From assembly GCF_024734405.1 (NCBI RefSeq), contig NZ_CP059556.1, forward strand, positions 1,116,001-1,180,000: a stretch of DNA of 64,000 bases, given 5' to 3'. The notes beneath the pieces are model-generated. The model was given only the letters and a program-made list of their open reading frames with translations, ran no database searches and was not told the origin of the DNA. Numbering within the stretch: the stretch's first letter is position 1; each line of letters opens with the position of its first letter. Shown in pieces: positions 8,988-17,688 of the stretch. The position numbers were made by a program, and so were the translations under genes. The stretch comes from Saccharopolyspora gregorii (lineage in GTDB: Bacteria > Actinomycetota > Actinomycetes > Mycobacteriales > Pseudonocardiaceae).

Positions 8988-10481
8988 ATGACACAGGCGT
9001 CGGCACAGCGGTACGACACGTCCGTCGTCATCGTGGGCACCGGGTTCGCCGGCATCGGCACGGCGATCAAGCTCAAGGAAGCGGGCATCCACGACTTCAT
9101 CGTGCTCGAGAAGGACGACGACCTCGGTGGCACCTGGCGCGACAACACCTACCCGGGCTGCGCCTGCGACGTCCCGTCGCTGATGTACTCGTTCTCCTTC
9201 GAGCAGAACCCGAACTGGTCCAGGCTGTTCGCCCAGCAGCAGGAGATCTGGGACTACCTCCAGCACTGCGCCGACAAGTACGGCATTCGCGAGCACATCC
9301 ACTACGGGGTCGAGTTCACCGGCGCCGAGTACGACGAAGACCGCCGCAACTGGCACGTGCGCACCGCCTCCGGCACCGAGTACGTCGGCCGCGCGCTCGT
9401 CTCCGGCGTCGGCGCCCTCCACATCCCCAGCTATCCGGAAGTCGACGGCATCGAGCGCTTCCAGGGCGAGGTGTTCCACTCCGCGCAGTGGAACCACGAC
9501 TACGACCTCGAAGGCAAGCGGGTCGCCGTCATCGGCACCGGTGCCAGTGCCATCCAGTTCGTGCCCCAGGTCGCCGAGCAGGCCGCCAAGCTGCACCTGT
9601 TCCAGCGGACCCCGCCGTGGGTGCAGCCCAAGCCCGACCGCGAGATCCCGCGGAGCATCCGCACGCTGTTCCGCCGCGTCCCGTTCGCGCAGCGCATCGC
9701 GCGCGCCGCCGTCTACTGGGTCCTCGAACTCCGCTCCGTCGCCGTGCTGCGCAGCAAACTGCTGGGGAAGATCTCCGAACACCTCGCCAAGCGCTACATC
9801 CGCAGCGTCGTGCGCGACCCGCGGGTGCGCGAGGCCGTCGTCCCGCGCTACTCCATGGGCTGCAAGCGGATCCTGCTCTCCAGCGACTACTACCCGGCGC
9901 TGAACAAGCCCAACGTCGACCTGCGCACCAGCGGCGTCGCCGAGGTCAAGGAGAACTCGATCGTCACCGGCGACGGCGAGGAGCACCCCGTCGACGCCAT
10001 CATTTACGGCACCGGATTCCACGTCACCGACGCATTCGACCACCTCGAGATCGTCGGGCGCGGCGGGCGCAAGCTGCAGGACGCCTGGAAGAACGGCATG
10101 CAGGCGCACCTGGGCATCACCGTCTCCGGCTTCCCCAACCTGTTCTTCCTGCTCGGCCCGAACACCGGCCTCGGGCACAACTCGGTCGTGTTCATGATCG
10201 AATCGCAGATCAACTACGTGCTCAGCTGCCTGCGGCCGATCCTGCGCGGCGACGTCGACCAGGTCGACGTGCGGCAATCCGTGCAGGACGAGTTCAACGA
10301 CAGGATCCAGCACCAGCTCGGCGGGGCCGTCTGGTCCGCCGGTGGCTGCCAGAGCTGGTACCTCGACGTCAACGGCGTCAACCGCACCATCTGGCCCGGC
10401 TTCACCTGGAACTACTGGCTGCGCACCCGCAAGGCCGACCCGGCGGACTTCGAGGTCACCGCCGCGTCCGGGCACCGTTGA
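8988..10481 (+). CDS. Flavin-containing Baeyer-Villiger-type monooxygenase
   Basis: 497 aa. The FAD-binding fold starts with VVIVGTGFAGIGTAIKLKEAG and the NADPH-binding fold shows VAVIGTGASAIQFVPQ. Between them is the Baeyer-Villiger fingerprint FQGEVFHSAQWNHD (FxGxxxHxxxW). These enzymes insert oxygen into ketones or hydroxylate lipophilic substrates using NADPH and O2. ATG 8988 is preceded by GGGAGGG. It is controlled, probably, by the divergent TetR protein. Homologues in actinomycetes include ketone, steroid and long-chain monooxygenases, and I cannot tell which substrate applies here. Confidence 0.88.
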   Translation: MTQASAQRYDTSVVIVGTGFAGIGTAIKLKEAGIHDFIVLEKDDDLGGTWRDNTYPGCACDVPSLMYSFSFEQNPNWSRLFAQQQEIWDYLQHCADKYGIREHIHYGVEFTGAEYDEDRRNWHVRTASGTEYVGRALVSGVGALHIPSYPEVDGIERFQGEVFHSAQWNHDYDLEGKRVAVIGTGASAIQFVPQVAEQAAKLHLFQRTPPWVQPKPDREIPRSIRTLFRRVPFAQRIARAAVYWVLELRSVAVLRSKLLGKISEHLAKRYIRSVVRDPRVREAVVPRYSMGCKRILLSSDYYPALNKPNVDLRTSGVAEVKENSIVTGDGEEHPVDAIIYGTGFHVTDAFDHLEIVGRGGRKLQDAWKNGMQAHLGITVSGFPNLFFLLGPNTGLGHNSVVFMIESQINYVLSCLRPILRGDVDQVDVRQSVQDEFNDRIQHQLGGAVWSAGGCQSWYLDVNGVNRTIWPGFTWNYWLRTRKADPADFEVTAASGHR

Positions 10482-10595
10482 TGGTTCGCACGGGCGTTCG
10501 ATATAGTCGGGTCCGTCATTGCTGGAACAGCCCCGGCTGACTTCACCCGGTGTGGGGCCGGAGGACGGGGCGCACCCTGAGCTAGGGGCTCTCCG
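10478..10595 (+). promoter_or_regulatory. Promoter and GC-rich structured leader
   Basis: TTGATG (10478-10483), 18 bp, then TATAGT (10502-10507) is one of the best sigma-70 matches in the window. It overlaps the stop of the monooxygenase gene. Transcription would give a leader of about 80 nt containing several possible stems (CCCCGGC with GCCGG, CCCTGAGCTAGGG). There is no good Shine-Dalgarno next to the start. A cis-acting RNA is possible but not shown. Confidence 0.45.
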
Positions 10596-11300
10596 ATGCC
10601 ACAGGCCCGCACGCTGACGTCCGACGAGATCAGCGGACTCCGCGACGAACTCACCTCCGGCGGCACGCCGACCGTGTGGTTCACCGCCACCGCCGTCGGA
10701 GTGCCCGAAGGGCGCTCCGGCAAGGTCGTCGCCCTCGACGATCCGGCCGAAGGCGACTTCATCCAGATCCGCCCGGCCGGGTCCAAGGACGTGCTGTCCT
10801 TCTCCGCCGCCGAGGTGACCGTCGTCAAACCGCCGCGCAAGCGGAAGGAAACGCAACCCGTCGCCGCCCGCACTCCCGAACCACCGCGAGCCGCGGCCAC
10901 CGCGCCCGAACCACAGCCCGCCACGCCGCAACCGGCCGCGAAGACCCGCGAACCGCAACCGGCCGCCAAGCCGGTGCCCGCCGCCGACGACACCTCGAAA
11001 TCAGCCCCGACGGCGAACCGGCGCAAGCCGAAACCGCCCGCCGGCGCCACCGTGATCCTCACCGCGGACCAGGCCGGGCAGTGGAACGTCGAAGTCAGCA
11101 CCGGCAAGAAGCGCGTGCTGCGGCCCACCCCCGTGTCCACCTCCGCCGTGGCGCAAGCCGCGAAATCCCTGCACGAAGAGGTCGCGGCCGCCGTCGAACC
11201 ACTGCTGGAAGCCGCCCGGGAACAGCAGCGGGAGCGCGTCGAACAGCTCGAACGACAGCTCGCCGAGGCGCAGCGGATGCTGCACGAACTCACCGAATGA
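10596..11300 (+). CDS. Conserved actinobacterial protein of unknown function (DUF6319-like)
   Basis: 234 aa. The N-terminal domain of about 80 residues contains TPTVWFTATAVGVPEGRSGK and DFIQIRPAGSKDVLSFS, followed by a Pro/Ala/Lys-rich linker of about 70 residues. The C-terminal part has a short folded stretch and a Glu/Arg/Gln-rich coiled coil (EQQRERVEQLERQLAEAQRM). I think it matches the DUF6319 group, but that is from memory. The basic linker and coiled coil would suit a nucleic-acid- or ribosome-associated protein, though no catalytic motif is present. It has its own promoter and leader. Confidence 0.7.
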   Translation: MPQARTLTSDEISGLRDELTSGGTPTVWFTATAVGVPEGRSGKVVALDDPAEGDFIQIRPAGSKDVLSFSAAEVTVVKPPRKRKETQPVAARTPEPPRAAATAPEPQPATPQPAAKTREPQPAAKPVPAADDTSKSAPTANRRKPKPPAGATVILTADQAGQWNVEVSTGKKRVLRPTPVSTSAVAQAAKSLHEEVAAAVEPLLEAAREQQRERVEQLERQLAEAQRMLHELTE

Positions 11301-11319
11301 GCCCCGGAGCCGAGGCGGG

Positions 11320-11560
11320 GTGACAGGAAGGTTCCCTTCCTCGCATCGGTGGCAGAAAGGTTCCCTTGCTCGCACCGGCCCACGCCGGTGAGTCATGCCC
11401 TGCGGTGTGGCAGGAAGGTTCCCCTCCGCGCGGAGATGACAGGAAGGTTCCCTTCCTCGCACGGAGGTCCGGACGCATGCTCGGACGCGTCGGCGCAGCT
11501 CACGGCGGCACCGCCGCACGACGTCCGCCCCGCGGTGACAGGAAGGTTCCCCTGCTCGCC
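11320..11560 (+). repeat. REPIN-family half-units, five direct copies
   Basis: Five half-units of type TGACAGGAAGGTTCCCTT, all in one orientation, at about 11320, 11349, 11406, 11435 and 11534. Adjacent copies are about 29 bp apart. They lie downstream of, and read with, the preceding gene. Confidence 0.85.
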
Positions 11561-11584
11561 ATCACCGCCCCCGGCCCGCGCGCC

Positions 11585-11621
11585 TGACGACCCGCGCCGC
11601 GGGACGCCTAGAATCGTCGGC
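11585..11621 (+). promoter_or_regulatory. Leaderless promoter
   Basis: TAGAAT (11609-11614) ends exactly seven bases before the GTG at 11622, and TGACGA (11585-11590) sits 18 bp further up. There is no Shine-Dalgarno. Transcription would begin at the start codon. Confidence 0.6.
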
Positions 11622-12026
11622 GTGAGACGGATGCTGACCCCGCGCTGGCTGCTGCTGCACGCGCTGTTCGTGGCGGCGGCCATCGCCACCGGCTTCCTCG
11701 CGTGGTGGCAGTGGGACCGGGCGCACGAGGCGGGCGGCAGCTTCCAGAACCTCGGCTACGCCTTGCAGTGGCCGCTGTTCGGCGTGTTCACCGTGTGCAT
11801 GTGGGTCTGGCTGATCCGGATGGAGCTGCGCGGCGGCCACGACGCGCCGGTCGCGGTGCCCGAACCCGCCTCGGAACCCGAGACCCCGGCGGCGGAGGAC
11901 GCCCGGCCGCGACGACGTCCGCTGGTGCCCCCGCCGGCGAGCTCAGTCGACGCGGACGAGGATCCGGAGCTCGCCGAGTACAACCGCTACTTGGCCGAGC
12001 TCGACCGAGCGGACCGCCAGGGCTGA
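11622..12026 (+). CDS. Small two-span membrane protein, unknown function
   Basis: 134 aa. Two hydrophobic segments (LLLHALFVAAAIATGFLAWW and LQWPLFGVFTVCMWVWLI) are followed by a charged, Pro/Glu/Arg-rich cytoplasmic tail ending in an acidic stretch. The W(Q)W motif after the first helix recalls SURF1-like proteins, but the rest does not match. The start is GTG 11622 from a leaderless promoter. It converges on the next minus-strand gene with only 16 bp between stops. I do not recognise a function. Confidence 0.68.
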   Translation: MRRMLTPRWLLLHALFVAAAIATGFLAWWQWDRAHEAGGSFQNLGYALQWPLFGVFTVCMWVWLIRMELRGGHDAPVAVPEPASEPETPAAEDARPRRRPLVPPPASSVDADEDPELAEYNRYLAELDRADRQG

Positions 12027-12042
12027 ATCCGCGGGCGGCGGC

Positions 12043-12423
12043 TCAGTTGAACGTGATGTCGCCGTTGATCTGTTCGGTCTGCACGAGGGTCCGCACCTCG
12101 CCGGAGTTCTGGTTGACCACGCGGCTCTGCGAGGCGGACAGCTCCACGTGCACGCTGCTACCCGCCGCGCGCACCTCCGCGTCGAACTCGGGGTCGTCCT
12201 GCGCCACCCGGTCCAGCCGTTCCGCCAAGGCCTTGATCTGCGGCTCGCCGGCTGAGGGCTGCTCGGCGGCGGTCAGCGCGGCCATCGTCTCCGGGTCGGT
12301 GTCGCCGCGGCGCCGCAGCAAGCTCCGCACCTTGGCCAGTGCGCTCTGCGCGGCGGTGCCCAGCGCGACGGCGAGTTGCCCGCCGAGCGCGTTCGCCAGC
12401 GAATCGAAGAACGGGTCGACCAT
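12043..12423 (-). CDS. Small hypothetical protein with a beta-rich C-terminal tail
   Basis: 126 aa from ATG 12423, eight bases after a GCGGAGGGG Shine-Dalgarno. The N-terminal half looks helical (FFDSLANALGGQLAVALGTA, with a basic LLRRRG). The C-terminal tail alternates polar and hydrophobic residues (VVNQNSGEVRTLVQTEQING, then DITF). This resembles the short VxG...VxQAxxIxGxVxF tails seen on some actinobacterial effector-associated or conflict-system proteins, but the similarity is by eye. It is monocistronic and divergent from the penicillin-binding protein gene. Confidence 0.6.
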   Translation of the reverse strand: MVDPFFDSLANALGGQLAVALGTAAQSALAKVRSLLRRRGDTDPETMAALTAAEQPSAGEPQIKALAERLDRVAQDDPEFDAEVRAAGSSVHVELSASQSRVVNQNSGEVRTLVQTEQINGDITFN

Positions 12424-12810
12424 CAGCCCCTCCGCACGGTTAGTCGAACCCCAGTGTAGTCGGCCGATCACGGGCGGCGTGCCCGTTCCGGCGGATCGGA
12501 TGCACGTCGCTCGTCCCCGGGACCGCTGGTCGTGATGTCCGATGGCGGAGGTATGGGGCGGTTGCGCCGCACGGCGGATTTTCCTCGCGGTGCCAGGGGG
12601 AACGCCGGTTCCGGAAGGTCGGCCGGAGGTCGGCGCCGACCAGCCGGTGTGATATCAACGAAGGGACCGATGGAGCAGGTTCGGCGATCTCACGGCAGAG
12701 CCGCCGCGTCTCCCGGAACGTTCGGAACCGCCGCCCTGGCGCACCTACCCCGGGCCTGCGGTCAGCGGTCGAGATCAGGTCGTCATGGACATGCGGTGAT
12801 TGGGGCAGGC
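12424..12810. other. Divergent intergenic region before the PBP gene
   Basis: No convincing gene. The frame that continues into the penicillin-binding protein stays open here from an ATG at 12670, but its composition is unlike the rest. The region contains a perfect palindrome GGAACGCCGGTTCC (12599-12612) and a second GGAAC-rich patch near 12717-12730. These could be operator or extracytoplasmic-sigma elements. Confidence 0.5.
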
Positions 12811-14907
12811 GTGCGCAGCGGCGTGCTGTTGAAGATGTTCGGGCTGTGCGTACTGGCCGGTGTGCTGGTGGCGTTCCTCATGATGCCGATGGCCACCGGC
12901 GCTGGAGCGGTGGTCAACCAGGCCACCGACGCGATGGCGAGCATGTCCAGCTCGCTCGCCAAGCGGGACATGCCGCAGGTGTCGGTGGTCACCGACAAGG
13001 ACGGCGAACCCATCGCGCACTTCTTCAAGGACTACCGGGTCGAGACCAAGCCCGAGCAGATCTCCGGGTACATGAAGGCCGCGATCACCGCTGTCGAGGA
13101 CAAGCGCTTCTGGAACCACGACGGCGTCGACTGGCAGGGCACCGTCCGCGCCCTCGCCAAGAACGTCAGCACCGGTGGCACCGCCCAGGGCGCGTCCACG
13201 ATCACCCAGCAGTACGTGAAGAACTACCTGGTGCACGTGGTCGCGCAGAACGAGGTCGACGCGGAGAAGGCCAAGGAGACGACGATCGCGCGAAAGCTGC
13301 GCGAGGCGAAGATCGCCGTCGAGCTCGAACGCACCATGACCAAGGAGGAGATCCTCACCGGCTACCTGAACGTGGTGCCGGTCGGGAACCAGACCTTCGG
13401 CGTGGGCGCGGGTGCCCAGACCTACTTCGGCACCACCCCGGACAAGCTGACGATCGCGCAGTCCGCCCTGCTCGCCGCCATCGTCAACCAGCCCGGATCG
13501 CTCAACCCGCGGACCAACCCGGACGAGGCGATGGAGCGCCGGAACCTCGTCATCGACCTCATGACGGACCCGCACAACCGGCTCCGGATCAGCGAAGAGG
13601 ACGCCAAGGTCGCGAAGGAGGAGCCGCTCGGGCTCACCCCGCAGCTGGGTCGCCCGCCGAACGGCTGCGTCGGCATCGGGGACGGCACCACCGACGGGTT
13701 CTTCTGCGAATACGTGCGCCACTACCTGGAGAAGTCCGGCATCGACGACGACGAGCTGGAGACCGGCGGCTACACCATCCGCACCACGCTGGACCGCAAC
13801 GCCAGCGACGCCGCGAAGGAAGCCGCCAAGAAGCAGGTGCCCACCCAGACCGACGGCATCGCCAACGCCATGGCCGTCGTCGAACCCGGCACCGACAAGC
13901 ACAAGGTCCGCGCGCTCGTCGCCAACCGCGACTTCGGCAACGACCCCGCAGCCGGGCAGACCGCATACGACATCGTCAGCCGGGTGCAGCCGTTCGGCGC
14001 CGGCTCGATCTACAAGGTGTTCACCGCGGCCACCGCGCTCGAACAGGGCATGACCATCGCGGACAACGTGCCGGTGCCCGCCACCTACACGTCCCGCGTC
14101 TACAAGAACGGGACCAACCCCTACACCGTCGGCAACGCCGAAGGCGTCCAGCCGGGGGACCGCACCTTGCAGATGGCACTCGCGACCTCGCCGAACACCG
14201 GCTTCGTCGCGCTCCAGGAGAAGGTCGGGCTCAACAACGTCGTCGACATGGCTTCCCGGCTCGGCCTGCGGCAGGGGATGAACGGGGTGAACAGCGCGGG
14301 CTCCACCCTCAAGAAGGACGGCTCCAACGGGCCCTCCCAAGCCGAAGCCGTCAAGAAGAACAAGCGCGGCGCCTTCACCCTCGGCTACACGCCCACCAGC
14401 GTGCTCGAGCTGTCCAACGTGGCCGCCACCATCATGAGCGGCGGCACCTACTGCCCGCCGACGCCGCTGGAAGAGATCCAGGACCGCAACGGCAACGACG
14501 TCCCCATCAAGGAAGCGGCCTGCGAACAGGCGATCTCGCCGGAAGTCGCGGGTCAGCTCGCGCAAGGCATGAGCAAGGACGACACCGAAGGCACCTCCAA
14601 GGCCGCGGCCACGGCCGCCGGCTGGACCCGGCCCATGATCGGCAAGACCGGGACCACCCAGGAGAGCAAGTCCGCCGCGTTCCTCGCCGCGACCCCGCAG
14701 ATGGCCGGAGCGGTGCTCACCTACGCCGACGGATCGCGCCCCCGCGGCATCTGCGACGCGGGTGGCGACGCACCGCCGTTCCTGTGCAGCGACGGCAACA
14801 TCTTCGGTGGCAAGGTGCCCGCCCGGACTTGGTTCGACGCCATGAACAGGATCCACCAGGACCTGCCCGTGGCACCGCTTCCCGGTGGGCCACCGCCTGC
14901 GCCGTGA
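12811..14907 (+). CDS. Bifunctional class A penicillin-binding protein (PonA-type)
   Basis: 698 aa. One membrane anchor (about residues 8-30) is followed by a glycosyltransferase-51 domain with the catalytic Glu in AVEDKRFWNHDGVDW, then ASTITQQYVKN. The transpeptidase domain has the SxxK motif in AGSIYKVF, SxN in TSPNTGF and the KTG triad in GKTGTTQ. It polymerises and cross-links peptidoglycan outside the membrane. The start is uncertain. GTG 12811 leaves a short cytoplasmic tail as usual for the family, whereas GTG 12796 or ATG 12670 would add a basic tail. A strong terminator follows. Confidence 0.9.
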   Translation: MRSGVLLKMFGLCVLAGVLVAFLMMPMATGAGAVVNQATDAMASMSSSLAKRDMPQVSVVTDKDGEPIAHFFKDYRVETKPEQISGYMKAAITAVEDKRFWNHDGVDWQGTVRALAKNVSTGGTAQGASTITQQYVKNYLVHVVAQNEVDAEKAKETTIARKLREAKIAVELERTMTKEEILTGYLNVVPVGNQTFGVGAGAQTYFGTTPDKLTIAQSALLAAIVNQPGSLNPRTNPDEAMERRNLVIDLMTDPHNRLRISEEDAKVAKEEPLGLTPQLGRPPNGCVGIGDGTTDGFFCEYVRHYLEKSGIDDDELETGGYTIRTTLDRNASDAAKEAAKKQVPTQTDGIANAMAVVEPGTDKHKVRALVANRDFGNDPAAGQTAYDIVSRVQPFGAGSIYKVFTAATALEQGMTIADNVPVPATYTSRVYKNGTNPYTVGNAEGVQPGDRTLQMALATSPNTGFVALQEKVGLNNVVDMASRLGLRQGMNGVNSAGSTLKKDGSNGPSQAEAVKKNKRGAFTLGYTPTSVLELSNVAATIMSGGTYCPPTPLEEIQDRNGNDVPIKEAACEQAISPEVAGQLAQGMSKDDTEGTSKAAATAAGWTRPMIGKTGTTQESKSAAFLAATPQMAGAVLTYADGSRPRGICDAGGDAPPFLCSDGNIFGGKVPARTWFDAMNRIHQDLPVAPLPGGPPPAP

Positions 14908-14922
14908 TCGCCATCTGATCGG

Positions 14923-14957
14923 GGAGGGGCCGTCCGCATCGTGCGGGCGGCCCCTCC
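14923..14957 (+). terminator. Terminator of the penicillin-binding protein gene
   Basis: A 16-bp stem GGAGGGGCCGTCCGCA facing TGCGGGCGGCCCCTCC with a three-base loop and one mismatch, 15 bp after the stop codon. There is no U-tract, as is common for actinobacterial terminators. Confidence 0.7.
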
Positions 14958-14975
14958 GCACGTTCGGCCCCGCCC

Positions 14976-15119
14976 GGTGACAGGAAGGTTCCCTTCACCG
15001 CGGAGGTGACAGGGAGGTTCCCTTCCTCATCGAGGTGGCGGGAGGCGGCACCTTCGCCGCAGGTGTGGCAGGAAGGTTCCCTTCATCGCCGACGTGACAG
15101 GAAGGTTCCCTTCCGCGCG
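14976..15119 (+). repeat. REPIN-family half-units, direct array of five
   Basis: Four recognisable half-units (GTGACAGGAAGGTTCCCTT type) and one degenerate unit at about 15034-15058 follow one another with a period of 28-30 bp. They lie between the convergent PBP and CPBP genes. Confidence 0.85.
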
Positions 15120-15159
15120 CTCGTGCCGGCGCCGGTTCCGGTGCTCACTCCTCGGTCGC

Positions 15160-16107
15160 TCAGCGACGGCTGAGCCTGCGAACGCCGCGGGTCAAGCCGG
15201 GCTCCTCGTCCGGCGGCGGGACCGGGAGCTTCCCCAGCAGCACCAGAACCAAGATCGCCAACACCAGCACGATCCAGCCGGACCAGCCGAGCAGCCCCGA
15301 CGTCACGTTGTTCACCGGGCTGCCCGCAGCGCTGAACAGAACGCCGAAACCAGCGGCTGCGTTGACGAAACCGTGTGCGATCGCCGCAGGCCACACGCTG
15401 CCCGACGACAACCGCAGCCACCCCAGGAGCGCACTCAGCAAGCTGCAGAAGCAGCCCATCATGATGAAGGCGACCACCACCGGGGCGTTCGGGTAGTTGT
15501 AGCCGAGAACGAGCAGCGGAGCGTGCCACAGGGCCCACAGGACGCCCGTCACCAGGAACGCGCCCGGCTGCCCCAACGGCAACAACGCCGACGTCAGGTA
15601 GCCGCGCCAGCCCACTTCTTCGCCCGCCGCGGGAATCACGTTCAACCAGCCGAGGAAGAACACCTGGGCCAATTGGATCAGCGCCAGCGACGGCGCTGAC
15701 GGCGCGTTCTCGCCCACCACGCCGAGCTGTTCGGACAGCCCCGAGAACCCGGTCCAATCCGCCTGGTACACGCCGAACAAGGCGCCCAGCAGCAGTGCGA
15801 GCAACATCAGCACCGGCGGACCGAGCCAGGCCAGCAGCGCACGCCCCCACCACTTCCGGAGGCCGCCCGCACCGGTCACACCCAACTCGCGCAGCGGCGC
15901 AGGCCGCGGACTGATCCACTTCGTGACCACCACCGCGGACAAGGCGGGCACGAACATCATGACCACGAGCAGCAGCGGAGCCCACTCCCAGGTCAACCCC
16001 GTCCCCGTGACCCACATCGGAAGGGTCAACGCCCACGTCACCGCGTAGGTCAACCCGAGGAAACTCAGCACGCCACGAACATCAACCCGATCGCCCACAG
16101 GTCCCAT
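15160..16107 (-). CDS. CPBP-family intramembrane metalloprotease
   Basis: 315 aa with about eight membrane segments. The Abi/CAAX signature is complete: AAGEEVGWRGYL (EExxxR), then LWALWHAP and AIAHGFVNAAAG, which supply the metal-binding histidines. Members process prenylated or membrane proteins or provide bacteriocin immunity. The substrate here is not indicated. ATG 16107 lies just after GGCAGG. GTG 16098, seven bases after a CAGGAT, is an alternative leaderless start. The neighbouring class C beta-lactamase homologue is divergent, and nothing links the two functionally. Confidence 0.82.
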   Translation of the reverse strand: MGPVGDRVDVRGVLSFLGLTYAVTWALTLPMWVTGTGLTWEWAPLLLVVMMFVPALSAVVVTKWISPRPAPLRELGVTGAGGLRKWWGRALLAWLGPPVLMLLALLLGALFGVYQADWTGFSGLSEQLGVVGENAPSAPSLALIQLAQVFFLGWLNVIPAAGEEVGWRGYLTSALLPLGQPGAFLVTGVLWALWHAPLLVLGYNYPNAPVVVAFIMMGCFCSLLSALLGWLRLSSGSVWPAAIAHGFVNAAAGFGVLFSAAGSPVNNVTSGLLGWSGWIVLVLAILVLVLLGKLPVPPPDEEPGLTRGVRRLSRR

Positions 16108-16137
16108 CCTGCCAACCACCCCACGTCCCCTCCACGA

Positions 16138-16186
16138 GAGGAAGGGAACCTTCCTGCCACCGGTGACAGGAAGGTTCCCTTGCTCA
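16138..16186 (+). repeat. REPIN-like paired palindromic repeat
   Basis: AAGGGAACCTTCCTGCCACC facing GGTGACAGGAAGGTTCCCTT. The outer flanks differ (GAGG and GCTC). It lies between the divergent CPBP and beta-lactamase-like genes, so it is not always at a 3' end. Confidence 0.9.
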
Positions 16187-16213
16187 CCTGATGTCCGTGA
16201 CAGCATGGGCGGC

Positions 16214-17572
16214 ATGACGAGCTTGCTGCCTTCCACCGAACGAGCGCTGCTCAGACGATTGGCCGTCGAACAGAGCCAGAACCGGGTGCCGTCGCTGATC
16301 GCCGGCATCGTCCGCGACGGCGAAACGCTCTGGACGGGCAGCCGAGGCCTGGTAGCCGGGGCGGCACCCACCTCGGACACGCAGTACCGCATCGGGTCCA
16401 TCACCAAATCGCTCGTCGCCGTCGCCGTACTGCGGCTCCGCGACGAGGGCTTGCTCAACCTGGAGGACAAGCTCGACCAACACGTCCCGGGCACCGCCGT
16501 CGGCGACCGCAGCATCGCCCGGCTGCTCTCGCACACCAGCGGCATGAGCGCGGAGCCCGCCGGGGACTGGTGGGAACGCACCGAAGGCGGCCCGGTCGAA
16601 GAGCTGCTCGCCGGTGTCGACCAGCAGGCGATCCGGCCACGGCCCAGGCACGGGTTCCACTACTCCAACACCGGGTTCGGCGTGCTCGGCGAGCTGGTCG
16701 CCAGGCTGCGCGGTCGTTCTTGGTACGAGTCGGTCCGGCAGGAGGTCCTCGAACCGCTGGGGATGACCAGGACCACCTTCCACCCCGAGGCGCCCCACGC
16801 GCAGGGGTGGGCGGTCCATCCGTGGGCCGACGTGCTGCTGCCGGAGCCCGCCGAGGACGGTGGTGCCATGGCGCCCGCGGGCCAGCTGTGGTCGACCGTG
16901 GACGACATGCTCCGGTGGGCTCGTTTCGTCGCCGGTGAAACCGCTGACGTGCTGCACCCCGACACGGTCGCCGAGATGCGAGCTGCGGGCGCGGTCGACG
17001 ACGGGGACGTCTGGCGTGCCGGGTACGGGCTCGGGCTGCAGCTGATCAGGCATCAGGGGCGGAGGCTCGCCGGGCACACCGGATCCATGCCGGGGTTCCT
17101 CGCTACGGTCATGGCCGATCCTGCTGATCGAACCGGGATCATCTTCATGGCCAACACCACGGCGGGTGTTTCCTCGGCGCTGGTGACCGACCTGCTCGAC
17201 CTGCTGGAAGCGCACGAACCGCGCATCCCCGAGCCGTGGGTACCTCGAGCCGACGTTGAGGCCGGACTGCTCGAGCTGACCGGGCAGTGGTTCTGGGGGC
17301 CTTCGCCGTACGTGCTCCGGATCCTGCCCGATGGTCTGCTAGATCTGGTGCCGTGGCAGGGACGCGGCCGGGCTTCTCGCTTCCGCCGGGATCACGAAGG
17401 GCGGTGGATCGGTCTGGATGGGTATTACTCCGGTGAAGAACTCCGGATCGGCCGGTCCGCCGACGGGAACGTCAGCCACCTGGATCTGAACACGTTCATC
17501 TTCACCCGGACTCCCTACGACCCGGACGCGCCGGTGCCGGGTGGGGTGGCGGGCTGGACCAGCACTCCCTGA
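16214..17572 (+). CDS. Class C beta-lactamase / D-aminopeptidase-like serine hydrolase
   Basis: 452 aa. The SxxK motif is in RIGSITKSLVA, YxN in FHYSNTGFG and the third motif in GHTGSMPG. The first 330 residues form the beta-lactamase domain. The last 110 (from about LTGQWFWGPSPYVL) resemble the lipocalin-like C-terminal domain of esterase EstB/LpqH-type or DAP-type hydrolases. No signal peptide is visible, which makes it more likely to be a cytoplasmic esterase or peptidase than a resistance enzyme. The start could be ATG 16205 or 16214. The latter is seven bases after CAGCAT. Confidence 0.82.
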   Translation: MTSLLPSTERALLRRLAVEQSQNRVPSLIAGIVRDGETLWTGSRGLVAGAAPTSDTQYRIGSITKSLVAVAVLRLRDEGLLNLEDKLDQHVPGTAVGDRSIARLLSHTSGMSAEPAGDWWERTEGGPVEELLAGVDQQAIRPRPRHGFHYSNTGFGVLGELVARLRGRSWYESVRQEVLEPLGMTRTTFHPEAPHAQGWAVHPWADVLLPEPAEDGGAMAPAGQLWSTVDDMLRWARFVAGETADVLHPDTVAEMRAAGAVDDGDVWRAGYGLGLQLIRHQGRRLAGHTGSMPGFLATVMADPADRTGIIFMANTTAGVSSALVTDLLDLLEAHEPRIPEPWVPRADVEAGLLELTGQWFWGPSPYVLRILPDGLLDLVPWQGRGRASRFRRDHEGRWIGLDGYYSGEELRIGRSADGNVSHLDLNTFIFTRTPYDPDAPVPGGVAGWTSTP

Positions 17573-17587
17573 AGGGGATTGCGGAGA

Positions 17588-17637
17588 TGAGGAAGGGAAC
17601 CTTTCTGCCACCGGTGGCAGAAAGGTTCCCTTCCTCA
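17588..17637 (+). repeat. Perfect 50-bp REPIN palindrome
   Basis: Two 25-bp arms are exact reverse complements, from TGAGGAAGGG to CCCTTCCTCA, with centre CCACCGGTGG. Even the family variant TTTCTGCC is mirrored as GGCAGAAA. It separates the serine-hydrolase gene from the iron-box promoter. Confidence 0.95.
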
Positions 17638-17655
17638 CACCGCACGGCGATCAAA

Positions 17656-17674
17656 TTAGGTTAGGCTTACCTGG
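17656..17674 (+). promoter_or_regulatory. IdeR/DtxR-type iron box
   Basis: TTAGGTTAGGCTTACCTGG matches the 19-bp IdeR/DmdR consensus TTAGGTTAGGCTAACCTAA at 16 positions. It lies 14 bp before the DAHP synthase start, where an iron-loaded repressor would block transcription. Confidence 0.85.
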
Positions 17675-17688
17675 TTATGGGAGGTGGG

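Noticed and set aside
16214-17572. Antibiotic-resistance beta-lactamase
   Set aside because: It has class C motifs but no signal peptide and an extra C-terminal domain, which fit an esterase or peptidase better.
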